In this document: positions 1 to 12,915 of the stretch, piece by piece | How the letters are laid out: every line of letters starts with the position of its first letter | Numbering within the stretch: the stretch's first letter is position 1 | Notes under the pieces: model-generated | Told to the model about the DNA's origin: nothing | Seen by the model: the letters and a program-made list of their open reading frames with translations, nothing else | The model's database searches: none | Position numbers and translations under genes: made by a program | Source of the DNA: Xestospongia bergquistia | Lineage: Eukaryota > Porifera > Demospongiae > Haplosclerida > Petrosiidae | Direction of reading: 5' to 3' | Length of the DNA: 64,000 bases | NCBI GenBank assembly: GCA_963965975.1 | Contig: OZ014413.1 | Coordinates: 3,730,001 to 3,794,000 of the forward strand

Positions 1-567
1 ATAAAATAACCATTGTTCCAAAGTTCATCAAATGTACTATCATAGCACAAGATAAATGTACAGTCATAGTACTCTATTATATGTGGTTCCTCAGTTTTTT
101 CATTTGGATCATAGTCAGAAGAAAAGGTGATTCTCTTCTATTATTAAGGAAAATACATTACCCTTTTAAAAATCACAATACTTTTGGAATACCTTTTAAA
201 TTTACAAATGCCACTTATACTGTTGATTAGTAACTAAAAGTGGAATGATCCTTCAACAGCAGAGAAGAGATGAAACAATCTCTTCCACTAAAATTATCAA
301 GGATCAATATGTAGTGAAATTAAAAATTAATATGTAATCAATATTGTTTATAACGTACCTTTGGTTCTTTTTAGTAGGAATAAAAAAACTCACTATTCCG
401 ACTCAAGCATATTTACTAAGTGGAATAGATTCTCATTGTCAGTATCCTCGTCTCCTGAAGATAGGACCACTATACTATCTTAACCAGCCATTTTCTAGTT
501 ATGACGCCAAAACAGAAAGTTGATTTTCTAAGATATTTCCTACATCTTACAGTTGACTTAGCCATTT
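1..567. other. Unassigned sequence left of duplication copy A
   Basis: No gene is recognised with confidence. On the minus strand, codons from about 480 down to a TAG at 393-395 read as an acidic tail (contains SSGDEDTDNENLFH). This could be the C-terminus of a gene read leftwards, but no conserved domain is visible. Homology to the right-hand copy begins only at about 568. Confidence 0.3.
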
Positions 568-3500
568 TGCTACAACGTGGATATTTTGCGCATGGACAAA
601 GCTGATTCATCCATTCCTTTTCATTTCAGGTTTCACTTTTTACGAATAACCACTAAATCAAACATTCTCAACAAAATGTATTAGACAAAGCAACACTAAA
701 CGTTTTAATCTATATAGTTGTTACAATAAATGTTGGTTGAGTGTAGATACAAAGCAATGTAGGCCAAAGATCTTTTTTAAACCATAGTTAGTTTTGTGAA
801 TGGACTATGCACAGTAGTAGCGTAAAGTGTGTCCTGAAATTAAGAAAGTGTGGCTAAGAAATTATATGACTTCCTGTTGATTAAATAATATGAAAAATTA
901 AGAGTCAACAGTCGCCATATTCATGAGACATGATTATTTGTCGAAAGCAGACAGTATGTTAATTAGTAGTAATCTCAATCCTTTTCTTACCTGTAAGCTG
1001 ATCATCTAAACTGTGCTCTCCTGCACTATCACTTTAAAGTTCGTTTCATAGTCTACTAGCTACACCACCCCTTTCTTGTTAATAATAGTTATAAATTCAT
1101 AGCCACATCACTGAAATAAAGTAACTATATAGATTCTATTGAATCAAATTATTGTGTTCTTCTCATTCTGTAGAACCTACAATAACAATATCTGTTGAAG
1201 TTACTCTACTTCTTTTATCAAGTAATAATGTGTAATAAGTGCTCATCTCATGACCAAAGACGTTATCATTATCTGCACTCTTCTCTACTTGTTGTAAAGC
1301 AGTTATTTGATATTTCTTTATCACATTTTGTCTAAAGAGAGCCAAATGATTGACATAAATACATTGTAATTTATAAAAAAATGTTAAGAATGGTCTATGT
1401 ACTATACTCTATTTGTGTTAAGAATAACTCTGGTTTAGTGTAATCCAATAACACCCATGCCATCAACCTATCTTGGTTGTGGTATCATAGTTGCAAAGTT
1501 TTTTTATGAATCATAGAGAAGGTTTTTGAGGTTCTTTGTTTCTGTCTTTTCTTAATCAAGCCTATATACTTTTACTAATAAAAGTACTTTTAACTGTATA
1601 GGGTTAACAATTTTACAAAGTATAGTATTTAGCATGTAAGTGTAAGTACCTGCATGCAGTATAGTTGTAGAAATGTACATTAGAACAATTATTGTTGTGG
1701 CTAAAACTACTGCAAATCACTTACATATTTATTATTATCCACACACTTGTATAAACCAGTGCAAAAAGTCAAGCAAGCATTATCACAACTGTAATAGTAC
1801 TAGCACATTAAGGAATACTGGAAGTAAACTCTGAAGTATAGGTCAGAGTATCTTGTAACAGTGGGTTAGATAGTAACATAATTAGAATCATGTCAATGTT
1901 GCCAGCTCTAACCAGTTACTGTTGTTTATATGGAGTTAAATAACCATATGTAGCAACAAGTACAACCAAATATAGTAAAAGGATAATCTGTGTAGTAATG
2001 AAGAATCATCAGTAATAATTATATCAAATGGTTGAAGCAACATTATTATTACAATTTGAATAACATAGAACAAGGAGATATTTAAAATTTTACTCACTAA
2101 CAAAAAGAATAATGAATATTGTATTGTTCTACATGTCATGTGTCTACTTGAAATTAACATGACTTACTAGACAATATGGTAAAGCTATGATCAAAACTAG
2201 CAAGAAAGATCTCCGAATTAGCTCAATTCCACACCAAAATCCAATTTTTTTCATGAAAGGCTCCTTAAATGCAAAACTCATCTTCATGAAGTAGTATTTC
2301 TATAAAACAAATTATGATCTTCACATGCAGGGTTGGGGTCAATTACACGAGAATGATAACAATTACAAATACGATTACACAGTGATTATGCAAGGTGATT
2401 ACAATTACGATTATAAGGAAAAAGCATGATTACGATTATGATTATGATTACAGATTACAGTCAACCAATGACAGTATATATAGGCTTTTTACATTTAGCT
2501 ACAAATATGCAAGGTGTAATCAGTCTAATCACATCTTCTTTCATGCATCATTTCATAAATTTACACCAGTAGATGCTAGCACAGGCAACATGTACTTGTT
2601 CCATGTATTACTTGCAAAGGCTACTGTAATTGCTGTAATCACTTGTGATTACTCCAATTACTTTGTCTGATTACGACTACGATCACTGAATACACTGTTT
2701 CTAGAATGTTGATCATGATTGCGATTACACCAAAAATGCAATGATTGTAATCGATTACAATTACGATTCTAATCGGCCCCAACCCTTGACCTAAATAGTT
2801 ATTGATGTTATTTATCATTCAGAAAAGGTATACCTTTGCTCTTTTCTTAATGTAAGTCATTGAGATAATAAGTGGTATTAATAATATAGAGAGTAATAGA
2901 ACAAAAACAGACAGTATGGAGAGCCATAGATGACTGGTTGTTGTAAAACATTCAGTCTCACCACTAAAGTACCATCGCTGTGTAAGAACAATAAAATATC
3001 ACAGTATAATCAGTAACTCATATTCAATGATTAAATAGGTTCTAATATTGAAAGTTCCATGACTTACTCTACTTGATTGGCTTCCACCTTTTCGAGGTAT
3101 AACTGGACAGTTTAGAACACACAAACAAGTATAGATGATGTGAGAATAAGCTAATAAGATAACGGTCCATATTCCTTTAGTGTTAGAGGACAAATTGGAA
3201 AAACTTTGATACTGCTGCATAAAATATCTATAAAGAATGACACTAAATGTTTGGTTATCTTTCAACAAACAAATTAACAAAGTCCAGTGCAAGATACATT
3301 ACTATCTACCACCCATATGTCCATGTGTGTTTACCTCAATATTATGGCTAAAGGGACTATTTGAGTAGTGGTATGAATTAGAAAAAATAAGACACTGATA
3401 AACAGAAATCATAAACAAAATAAAATCCCTGAGCATTTGATAAGTAATAGAGCTAGTGAAGAAAGACAATATTAATTTTGTTATTATTAGCTAATAAAGG

Positions 3501-3735
3501 TTATGGATTGAGTTCAAACATTTATTACTAGCAATAATAGCAAATTATGTTACTATTGCTGTGTAATAGTGTAGAGTAGTCAGTTTCTATTAATAGTATT
3601 CAATTAAATGAATAATATTGCCATATATAATTAATTTACATATTTTCAAATAGTGATAAAAGAGGGTGGAAAATATAGACCAATCACTGGAACCATCTGT
3701 TACATTTAGGAAAGCAAAAAAAGATATAAAGGTAT
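568..3735. repeat. Segmental duplication, copy A (3.17 kb)
   Basis: This segment matches 35197-41510 in the same orientation once the Gypsy-1 insertion (35509-38644) is removed; the lengths agree (about 3168 and 3178 bp). Both begin at TGCTACAACGTGGATATT and stop matching just after AGATRTAAAGG. Both contain the 3' exons of the receptor-like gene and the same GATTAC-rich inverted-repeat element. The two copies flank the large minisatellite. Copy A continues into further receptor exons beyond 3735, so A is probably the source locus and B the derived copy. Confidence 0.88.
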
Positions 3736-5952
3736 ATTGATAACGATTATAATACTTGTGTATATACTATCTTTCAAAAATGACTATACAATGGGAATAT
3801 GTAGAGCAAAAGTAACTTTAACAATTGACAAAATAATAGCTATCATTAAATGAGGTTAAGACAATTTACAACTTTTAAAAAAGGCTTTAATAAAATTCTC
3901 ACATTCATGCATTGTCTTACTAGAAAGTTTTATTGCTTTCTACTTCACTGAATACAACATTACAATAGTAAGACAAATTTAAATTAATTGGTATATCTTC
4001 AGTAATAATGATCATACCTGTACGTAGAAGAGAAATGGATAACTCCACTCTGGTATACCAATATCAAAGAACACTATACTAAATATTACTAACATATCAA
4101 AAACAACTACAAAAAATAAATACATCATTTACTATATCAAGTACATTTATAATTTACCTAGTACTATTATTAAAGTGAGGTGATTATTACTACATGAAAC
4201 ACAGTTATTTAAGAGAACACTAACTCCACCTTCTTTGCACTCACCACATAAAGTACCTATAAAAATAATAAATTTTGTAAAATGTCATAATAATGTAACA
4301 TGTATACTTTAGTATTCACTTATAATCTTTTATCTCTTACTACAAACTCTAGTCATTTACCTTTTCTTGAACACACACATTGTTTATCTGGATTAGTATT
4401 AGAATGAACTGAAACACAAGAACTATTACTAGCACTAGTGTTAAAGAAACATTGACAATATCCTGGAGGACACCAATAGTAGTGATGCAGGCTCTCCTAC
4501 TACATGAGTTCCCCAGAGATTAAACAAAGTATAAGAAATGATACAGATATAATAGTAATATACAGTGAACCTTTTTAAATCAGACAAAACTGTAATATAT
4601 CGAATAGTTAATGTAATATAGTAGGAATAGTTAATAAAAAAGTAAACAATATATCAATAAATTAAGCATATAAAAAGAATAATTGGGTATTTAAAACATG
4701 CTTCACACATTTTAGGTGACCACTGATGATGTTATTATTATAATTATTTGAAATTACCCATACTTTTGTAGTTCACTGTAATATAATATGATAGTAATTA
4801 GGTCATGTAATATACCTTAATTACAACAGAATCTTGGTCTTGTTCACATGACAGAACATTATGTACTGATTAATCACATTCACATGTTCTATGACTAGTC
4901 ATATTAGGAGCAGAAGTGAATACATATCCTCCAATACAGTCTTGATAAATCAGTGGTATGAATATAGCTTCTGTCTATAGTGTGAAGTAATGATGTATTT
5001 GTAGTTACATTAGAATGACAGAATGAAAGACATAAGCAAAGTATAAGTATGATGCTGTGATTGTTCTAGGCAAGCAGAGAAATTGGCAATGTACTTTGTA
5101 TTTGTTAATCTAGGCATTTATAACATCTTGTTAATACTGTCATTTAAGGGTGGCAAAAGAATTTATTGAATTGCTAAATTTAAATCATTGGTAATAATTT
5201 CTCATACAAAGTAGGATATTGTCATACCTTTTCTCTGATAATTTGGACACCATAGTCAAAGACATGAATGTTACCAAGTGTTTTGTTTGTAGATATATTG
5301 TCAGCTTCATGTACTAAACGGTATATAAATTTAGCTATAAATGGTTCTTGTGATATCAGGACAGTATCAGGAGAAATGTACAAGTTGTCCTAAACAAGAG
5401 GAGCTCATAATTTTGTTAAAACATGTCATCATTATGAATACTAGGCTAGTAGTATGGCAATATAGTCACTAAAAATGATATTTATAAAGTAGATGAAATT
5501 TAAATAATTAAATTTTCTTAATTCACATACAGCAAATGTTACAAACCAGGATCATCATATTATCCATACAATGTTGGATATATAATTCATATACAGTGAT
5601 ATGATATGTTTTTGTTACATCTATTAATAAAGTCCACACATTTAGGCACAATTCAGATGGATTTTTACTAGGAATACTTACAACATGGTTGTTGTTATCT
5701 TGATTAAAGGAGAAGCATATTAATGATTCTGAGGAATTTCCAAACTCATCCAGAGCTCTGAGAGATAACTTTAACCTTTGACCTTGGCCACCCACTCACT
5801 TGGTTACTGTTGATGACAAGTTTAACAGAGTCTGTCACAAAAGAATGTGTTTAATTGTGTGAGTATTGAAATGCTGAGTTGAGTTGTAGTATAACTAACT
5901 TATATTCATTTGTTGCTACATATACCACAGCTTTCATTTGGAAGTTGCATAT
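1163..5952 (-). pseudogene. Receptor-like Cys-rich multi-pass membrane protein, copy A (decayed)
   Basis: Multi-exon gene of a family known from sponge and cnidarian genomes: an extracellular beta-rich and Cys-rich part followed by several membrane helices. Function is unknown. Exons seen, 5' to 3' on the minus strand: about 5952-5901, 5831-5525, 5389-5228, 4940-4816, about 4497-4361, 4256-4158, 4106-4018, about 3290-3068, 2977-2834, 2299-2168, about 2080-1725 and 1331-1163; most have GT-AG borders. Recognisable stretches are CPPGYCQCF, GTLCGECKEGG, PEWSYPFLFYVQ, KGIWTVILLAYSHIIYTC and FWCGIELIRRSF. Lesions: a frameshift near 5790 (SGWP to GQRLKLS), an in-frame TAA in the CECD-SVHN exon (about 4870), and an early TGA at 1163 where copy B reads eight residues further. 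The N-terminus is missing. Confidence 0.72.
2329..2786. mobile_element. GATTAC-rich inverted-repeat element (MITE-like), in copy A
   Basis: The element has 10-bp perfect terminal inverted repeats (AGGGTTGGGG and CCCCAACCCT) and an interior rich in GATTAC/GTAATC hexamers. It lies in an intron of the receptor-like pseudogene. A homologous copy occupies the same place in copy B (40071-40529), so it was present before the duplication. No clear target duplication is seen and no coding capacity. Small ORFs across it are products of the simple repeat. Confidence 0.65.
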
Positions 5953-6266
5953 ATACACTAGAATATAAAAGATATAAAATGTGGATAAGCTGTCTAGAAA
6001 CACTCCAATGTCCAAAGAACGTCACTGGTACTTGGCATGCAAAGTGTGACATGGTGGCAGGTAGAAACATTAATAACTAGAACAGTCAACATATGACAAA
6101 TGAGAAGAATATGAACCTGTTTGTGTCTTTGTATTGTAGTTGGATATGCTGCTTTTCGTGCTAACATTGTTCGGTTCAATATTGATCAAATTGTAGGAGC
6201 TTTAGCAAATGAACTAAGTTCTATCATATACTGGCATAGTATTAATGGACAGTTATATTTGCTGAC
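5953..6266. other. Junction between the OSCP and receptor genes, no exon recognised
   Basis: Here the last OSCP exons and the first receptor exons would be expected, since both genes read leftwards. Neither is found. A short reading VPVT near 6032 resembles the residues expected after the last OSCP exon, but it has no splice acceptor in phase and the similarity ends at once. Confidence 0.4.
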
Positions 6267-7705
6267 CTCTCCTCTATAAGCACTCATAATTGTACCAAAA
6301 GCTTTCATCATTCCAGAGACTTTGATTAAACAATTATTTTCAGCTAATGCACCTGTAAAATTATGACAACTCATAATATGTCACTGTGGATTAAGGACAA
6401 CTAACCAAACAGGTTCACAGTGAGATCAGAATACTTCTTTTCTTTTAAAACATCATTAAGAGCAGCTAAAAATGAGTAAGTATTAAAATAGCACTTATCT
6501 TAATTATTTACTTTGTTTCTGTTGTTTTCTGATGGTAGGGTTATTAATAAAACCAGAGAGAGATGGTGAATTCTGCAACAGTTTCTATAAAATTAAGAAA
6601 TCCATTAATTTAAAAAACAATTGTATAAACTATTACATGTACATATACACTCTACATGTACTTCATTATAAATTATACATTACCAGTTATAATAAGAGTT
6701 ATATTAATATCTATCAATTATCTGAAAGTCTTTTCGTTCCTATTCCACTTTCTTTAATGTGTTTTTTAATAATAGCTGAAAACAAAGCATGAGCATATCT
6801 TCCTTCTAATCCAAACACTTGAATAGGAGCCTATAATATAAATGATAAATACTGTATATACTAGTCACAAATCACAATGGATATCGTTCTTTGGTTAGAA
6901 ATCAAAATCTAATGACCACATACCATTTAATTACTAATAATAATTTAGCATTATACAATAAATTGACTTATACAAATCAGTTTATATGTCTGGTAATGTT
7001 ATTAACATCAGGTTTATTCAATTTTAGGGTGGAATCTAGGTACTATAATTTTTATAATTTACATAAATTAGATAAAGTTGCTGGCTTGAGACTGCATGTT
7101 GAGAACAAGACCACATGTTGCATGTACGTACTCATTAACAGAAACAAATTAAATACTCTTTATTGAGATGATTGCCTCATTAAAATGTTGACCAATACTA
7201 TACCTATCATCACAGATATTTTAGACAATTACCTTAACAGTTTGTTGTGCAGCTGCTCCTGTTGGTAATGTTGTACTCATTGAACTAGTCTAAATGAATA
7301 AAAGAACAAGTCACATATAACTTAATGTACTGTAAATTCTATATTCATAGAGATACACTTTCATATTGATTGTCTCTAATTATCAATCCTGAAATGAAGG
7401 AGGTTACCTATTACTGAATTTTATGACAATGACCAAACCAGAAGTCAGACTCCACATACTTTCATACCCAGACCTACTAACATCAGAAAACATTGTAGGT
7501 CTGGATATGATGCTGTACATAGCTAAACATTGACCAATTTCATGTTGGATATGATGCATGTAATATATCCAGCCTTATATTAAGAGATATATGTACAGCA
7601 TTAAGTAATTACTGAATGTTACATAATCATTTTCAATACTTCTTTTAGCTATACACTTACTAAATGGTTGACTCTGAGCCAGCTAAGTCCTCTCCAGGCA
7701 CCCAT
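6267..7705 (-). CDS. ATP5PO: Mitochondrial ATP synthase OSCP subunit (subunit O), 3' part missing
   Basis: OSCP links the F1 head to the peripheral stalk of ATP synthase in the mitochondrial inner membrane. Exons on the minus strand: 7705-7661 (ATG, basic amphipathic start MGAWRGLSWLRVNHL, a plausible mitochondrial presequence), 7289-7233, 6830 to about 6749, 6584-6512, 6465-6406 and 6352-6267. Family stretches: APIQVFGLEGRYAHALFSA, then TALNDVLKEKKYSDLTVNL, then LAENNCLIKVSGMMKAF followed by AYRGEV. Donors and acceptors are mostly canonical (for example GTAAGT after exon 1). The phase across the exon 3/4 join does not fit cleanly, so that border is uncertain or damaged. About 134 of the usual roughly 210 residues are covered. 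The C-terminal quarter, normally with an ILGGM-type motif, was not found downstream, so this may be a truncated copy rather than the working gene. Confidence 0.78.
7463..7601. repeat. Two adjacent hairpins in OSCP intron 1
   Basis: CATACCCAGACCTAC (7463-7477) pairs with GTAGGTCTGGATATG (7495-7509) with one mismatch. Immediately beside it, ATGCTGTACAT (7510-7520) pairs perfectly with ATGTACAGCAT (7591-7601). They may be a decayed foldback element. No coding is seen. Confidence 0.5.
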
Positions 7706-8552
7706 GGTTCTTTATGTTTCATACAGTGATACTCAAGTGGTGTACGCCAGCTCTGTTGGCACGCCCATAAAAATGGCTACTAAGACAGATTGTCATATCG
7801 GATCCCCTTGATATATTACGTGAAATGTAAGTGAGAATAGCTGTTAAAATATAACTGTATTATTTCTTAATTAACTCCATTAGATAACATTTGTACAAAT
7901 TGAAACACAGTAGTAATAGTATCAGCTTAAAATGGAGATATATGATGTCTGACATTCTTGTTCCTGATTATACTGTGACTTTATTGGAACTATTGCTCAA
8001 CAGTTGTTATTAAGTGGTCATCCTCTTATTATAAATTTAGATGATATAATTTAAAGAAAGTCAACTTCATAGACTTACCATATCCTAGTCATTGACTACT
8101 GCACACTCTACAAAGATAACTGTAAAATATAGACATTACAGATGTATACATCAAAAAACTGATTTATTATGTTTTGATTTTTATTTATGTTAATATAAAT
8201 ATCTTGTTATATTGATATGATTTTATATTCATAATGTTTCAACTATTGTTCATTGGGAAACATACTTAATAAGTCATAATATTTATTTATTATGTTCCTC
8301 AATTGGTCCAAATGCTTGGCAGTAACTCCACCCATTGTAACGAGGTGATGACATACTGCAACATAGTGGCAGGGCTTCATATATGTGTGATTAATAAACA
8401 TATATTCAGATAGACAACGTTCAATGTGTACTAAAGGCAGTTATATTGCTGTTACTATCATGGTGCGATATTTATTATCAACTGAGCATGCTCAGTTTGA
8501 TTAGCCACTCTAGTGGCGCCAAATTTGTACTAGAAATATATCAACTTAGACG
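7706..8552. other. Upstream flank of OSCP, no gene recognised
   Basis: This is the presumed promoter side of the minus-strand OSCP gene. The sequence is AT-rich with no convincing coding region or recognisable promoter motif. Confidence 0.35.
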
Positions 8553-8803
8553 CCATTACTTCATTTTAGCAAACAGTCTGTCAGTACTTTACTTCTGCAG
8601 GGCTGTTAAGCAAGACAGAAGAAGGAACTGGATTCCATTATTTCATTTTAGCAACCAGTCTGTCAGGACTTTACTTCTGCAGGGCTATTTAGCAAGACCA
8701 AAAGAAGGAACTGGATTCCATTACTTCATTTTAGCAACCAGTCTGTCAAGACTTTACTTCTGCAGGGCTGTTTTGCAAGACAAGAAGAAGGAACTGGATT
8801 CCA
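8553..8803. repeat. Three tandem copies of an 82-83 bp repeat
   Basis: The unit begins CCATTACTTCATTTTAGCAA and restarts at 8553, 8635 and 8718, with the last unit ending at 8803. It contains TTTACTTCTGCAGGGCTGTT and GAAGGAACTGGATTCCAT. The 82/83-bp period shifts frame between copies, so the open frame across them (8446-8811) is unlikely to be a gene. Confidence 0.8.
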
Positions 8804-9439
8804 TCACCTAAGTCATTTGACAATGTTCTATGCAGTAAAACTGAGACGATGTTCTTGGTACAACAAAAGAGAAAGACAGTAGTAACAAATACAGTCAGAG
8901 TAGCAGTACTCCATGTGTGTTAGTATATCTCGCTTGCCCAACTTAACTTTTAAATTCTTTAGCCCTTAGTTTTAGTTCATCTGTTATCTGAACTAAGATT
9001 GTCATAAGTCATTTTTAAACATAATATCTCTCTAGTCCTTTTCTTTGTAATATATAGACTTTAGTAACCAGTATATTTAGTACAATGTAGCAAGTCTGAA
9101 TAAAATTAGTCAAATGTCTTTATTTAGTACAAGTCTATTTACTCCCATTGTGTGTACTTTTGTATCAGTATCAGCTTGTAATGGTCAGACAGTTCCTCTT
9201 CTCTTGCACTTGTTGTGTAGTGCGTTACATCATATAGATCTCTCTATTATTGATAGCCTATTATCCTTTCATTATAGTAAATTGTTTTTAAAGTATATTT
9301 TCTCCCTATAAACTTGCTATATGAACAATATAAATGTAGTTACTACCACCCATAAGGACAGTCTAAACTTAATTGAATTTCACTCAGTCCTCTTAATACC
9401 TTATACCAACTCTATCTAACCCTGTCTTCATAAGTTTTA
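8804..9439. other. Spacer before the minisatellite, no gene recognised
   Basis: AT-rich sequence with no supported gene. From about 9380 the text drifts toward the minisatellite consensus (TCTACTCTGTCCTAATGTAA). Confidence 0.4.
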
Positions 9440-12400
9440 TTATGTCTACTCTGTCCTAATGTAATTGTCCACTCTACTGTGTCCTAAATGTAACTGTACT
9501 GCTACATGTCCTAATGTAACCATACGGCTACAATGTTTAACTCATCTGTCTACTGTATCCGAATGTAACTGTCTCATCTACTGTATCTAAATATCCTTTG
9601 TCTAACATAAATGTCCTGTCTACACAGTGTCCTAGAATAATTGTCCTGTCTAATGTATACTAATATAATTGTCCCGTCTACTCAGACCTAATTTAGCTGT
9701 CCAATCTACTGTGTTCTAATGTAACTGTCTCATCTACTATGTCCTATTGTAATCATTAGGGCTACTGTATCTTGGTATAATTGTCCCGCCTACTGTGTCC
9801 TGATGTAGTGTCTAATCTGCTGTGTCATAATGTAACATTCCCTTCCACTGTGTCCTAATGTAATTGATGTTCTACCTTGTCCTAATGTAACAGCCCTGTC
9901 CACTGTGTCCTAATGTAACTGTCCAATCTATAGTGTCCTAGTATAATTATCCCATTTACTATGTCCTAACATAATTTTGGTAACTACTGTGTCCTTATGT
10001 AACCATCTGTTTACTGTGTTGTAATTTAACTGTCCTATCTACTGTGTCCTAAGGTAACTGTCCTATCTACTGTGTCCTAATGTACATCTACTGTATCTTA
10101 TATAATTATCCTATCTACTGTGTGCTAAAGTAACTGTCCTGTCTACTGTGCCCAAACGTACCTGTCCTTGTACTGTGTCCTAGCATAGTTGCCCATCTAC
10201 TGTGTCCTAAAGTAACTTTCTCTTCTAATGTCTCTTAAAGTAATTGCTAATCTACTGTGTCCTAGTCTAACTGCATGTGTCCTAGTGTAATTATCCTAAC
10301 TATTGTGTCCTAATGTAACTTGTCTTATCTACTGTGTCCTAAAGTAACTGTCCTATCTACTGTGTCCTAATATAACTGACCTGTCTACTGTGCCCTAATA
10401 TAACTGACCTGTCTACAGTGTCCTAAGGTAACTGTCATATATACTGTGTTCTAATGTAATTATCCCATCTGCTGTGTCCCCTAATGTAACCATCAGGTCT
10501 ACTGTGTCGTAATGTACCTGTCCTGTCTACTGTGTCCTAATGTAGACAGGTGTCCTATTATAACATTCTATTCCAGGTGTCCTAATGTATTTGCTGATCT
10601 ACCTTGTTATAATGTGACTGTCCCATTGACTGTGTCCTAATGTAACTGCTTCCTTTACTTTGTCCTAACTAAGTGCCCATCTACTGTGTTGTAATGTAAT
10701 TGTCCAATCTACTGTCTCCTAATTTATAATTTTTAATTGCCATGTCAATTCTGTCTAATGTAACTATGCAACCTGCTGTGTCCTAGTGTAATTGTCCCAT
10801 CTACAGTGTCCTAACATAACTGTCCTAACTACTGTGTCCTAACATATTTATCAGGTCTACTGTGTCATAATATAACTAACTGTCTTGTCCACTGTGTCCT
10901 AACGTATCTGTACCATTTACTGTGTCCTACTAAGACTGTCCCATGTAACCATCCAGTCTACTGTGTTGTGATGTAATTGTCCTCTTCTGTGTCCATAACT
11001 GCTCCAGTTGTAGTGTAATTGTCCTATCTACTGTGTCCTAACGTAACTGTCCCATTTACTGCGTCCTAATCTAACCATCTTGTCTACTGTGTTGTGATGT
11101 ATTTGTACTATCTACTGTGTCCAAACATAATTGTCCCATCTGCTGTATAGTTTCCCTTCTACTGTGTCCTAGCATAATTGTCTCAACTACTGTGTGATAA
11201 TGTAATTGTCCTGTCTATCCTGTCCAATATGACTGTCCAATGTACTGTGTCTTAGTATAATTATACTATCTACTGTGTCCCTTTGTCACTGTCTTGTGTC
11301 CTAATGTAATTGTCCTATCTACTGTGTCTGTAACTGTCCCATTTACTGTGTCCTTATGTAACAATCCTTTGTGATGTAATTGTCCTCTCTACTGTGTCCT
11401 TAACTGTCCCATTTACTGTGTCCTTATGTAACAACCTTTGTGATGTAATTGTCCTATCTACTGTGTCCATAACTGTCCCATTTACTGTGTCCTTATGTAA
11501 CCATCCTTTGTGATGTAATTGTCCTATCTACTGTGTCCAAACATTACTGTCCCATCTACTGTGTCCTAACATAATTGTCCTATCTGCTGTATAGTTTCCC
11601 TTCTATTGTATCCTAGCGTAATTTTGTCAACTACTGTGTGATAATGTAATTGTCCTGTCTATCCTGTCCAATGTGACTGTCCAATGTACGGTGTCTTAGT
11701 ATAATTATACTATCTACTGTGTCCTATTGTCACTGTCTTGTGTCCTAATGTAATTGTGCTTTCTGCTCCTAATATAATTGTGCTGTCTGCTGTGTCCTGT
11801 TGTAACTACTTGTCTACTCTCTCCTAAATGTAATTCTCCCATCGACTGTGTCCTACTGTAATTTTCCTGTCTACTGTGTCCAAATAATTGTCCTATCTAC
11901 TGTGTTCGTAACTGTCCCATTTAGTGTGTCCTTATGTAACCATCCTTTGATGCAATTGTCCTATCTACTATGTCCCAACATAACTGTCCCATCTACTATG
12001 TCCTAATATAATTGTCCCGTCTGCTGTATCCTGATGTAAGTTTCCCTTCTACTGTGTCCTAGCATAATTGTCTCAACTACTGTGTGATAATTAATTGTCC
12101 TGTCTATTCAATCCAATGTACTGTGTCTTAGTATAACTGTCCTGTCTACTGTGTCCTATTTTGACTGTCATGTGTCCTAATGTAATTATGCTGTCCGCTC
12201 CTAATGTAATTGTGCTGTCTGCTGCATTCTATTGTAACTACTTGTCTGCTATTTCCTAATGTTATTGTCCCATTGACTGTGTCCTACTGTAATTTTTCTG
12301 TCTGTCCCTTCTACTGTGTTCTATAATTGTCAATATACTGTGTCCTACTGCTGTGTTCTATAATTGTCAATATACTGTGTCCTAATGTAAATGTCTTGTC

Positions 12401-12915
12401 TACTGTATTCAAATGTCAATGTCCCTTCTACTTTGTTCTAATGTACTTGTCTCGTCAGCTGTGTCTAAATGTAATTGTCTCTTCTAATGTGTCGTAATGT
12501 AACTCTCTCATGTCTTAATATAATTGTCCTGTCTGCTGTGTCCTAACGTCTACTATCTCTTAATGTATTTGTCTCATCTACTGTGACCTAATGTAATTTT
12601 TCCATTTATTGTGCTCCTACTGGATTTGTCCTGTCTATTGTGTACTAAAGTAATTTTTCTATCTACTGTGTCCCTATGTAATTGTCCTGTCTGCTATGTG
12701 CTAATGTGACTGTCTTGTTTATTGTGTTCTAATGTAGCTGTCTAATCTACTGTATCCTATTAATTGTCTGATCTACTTTGTCCTAATGTATCAGTCCTGT
12801 CTAATGTGTCTAATGTAAATGTCCTATCTACTGTGACCTAATGTAACTTTATTGTCTACTGGCTGTTGTTTTTTAATGTAGCTGTCCTTTTTACTGTGTC
12901 CTTATGTAACCATCC
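9440..12915. repeat. Minisatellite block 1, ~28-bp monomer
   Basis: Tandem array of a degenerate monomer near CTACTGTGTCCTAATGTAAC plus TGTCCTAT, all units in the same orientation, roughly 125 copies by length. Spacing is looser than in block 2. Longer internal duplications are visible: a segment with CTGCTGTATAGTTTCCC near 11140 recurs near 11580 and, altered, near 12020, and a ~70-bp unit repeats three times near 11350-11520. The monomer length is not a multiple of three, and open frames inside are chance. Confidence 0.92.

Noticed and set aside
2395..2670. 91-codon ORF rich in DYDYDY
   Set aside because: Translation of the GATTAC hexamer repeat inside a MITE.
6018..6033. VPVT-coding stretch as the missing OSCP exon
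   Set aside because: No AG acceptor in phase and no further OSCP similarity; four residues are not enough.
8446..8811. 121-codon open frame over the 82-83 bp repeat
   Set aside because: The repeat period is not a multiple of three and each copy is read in a different frame, so the frame is chance.
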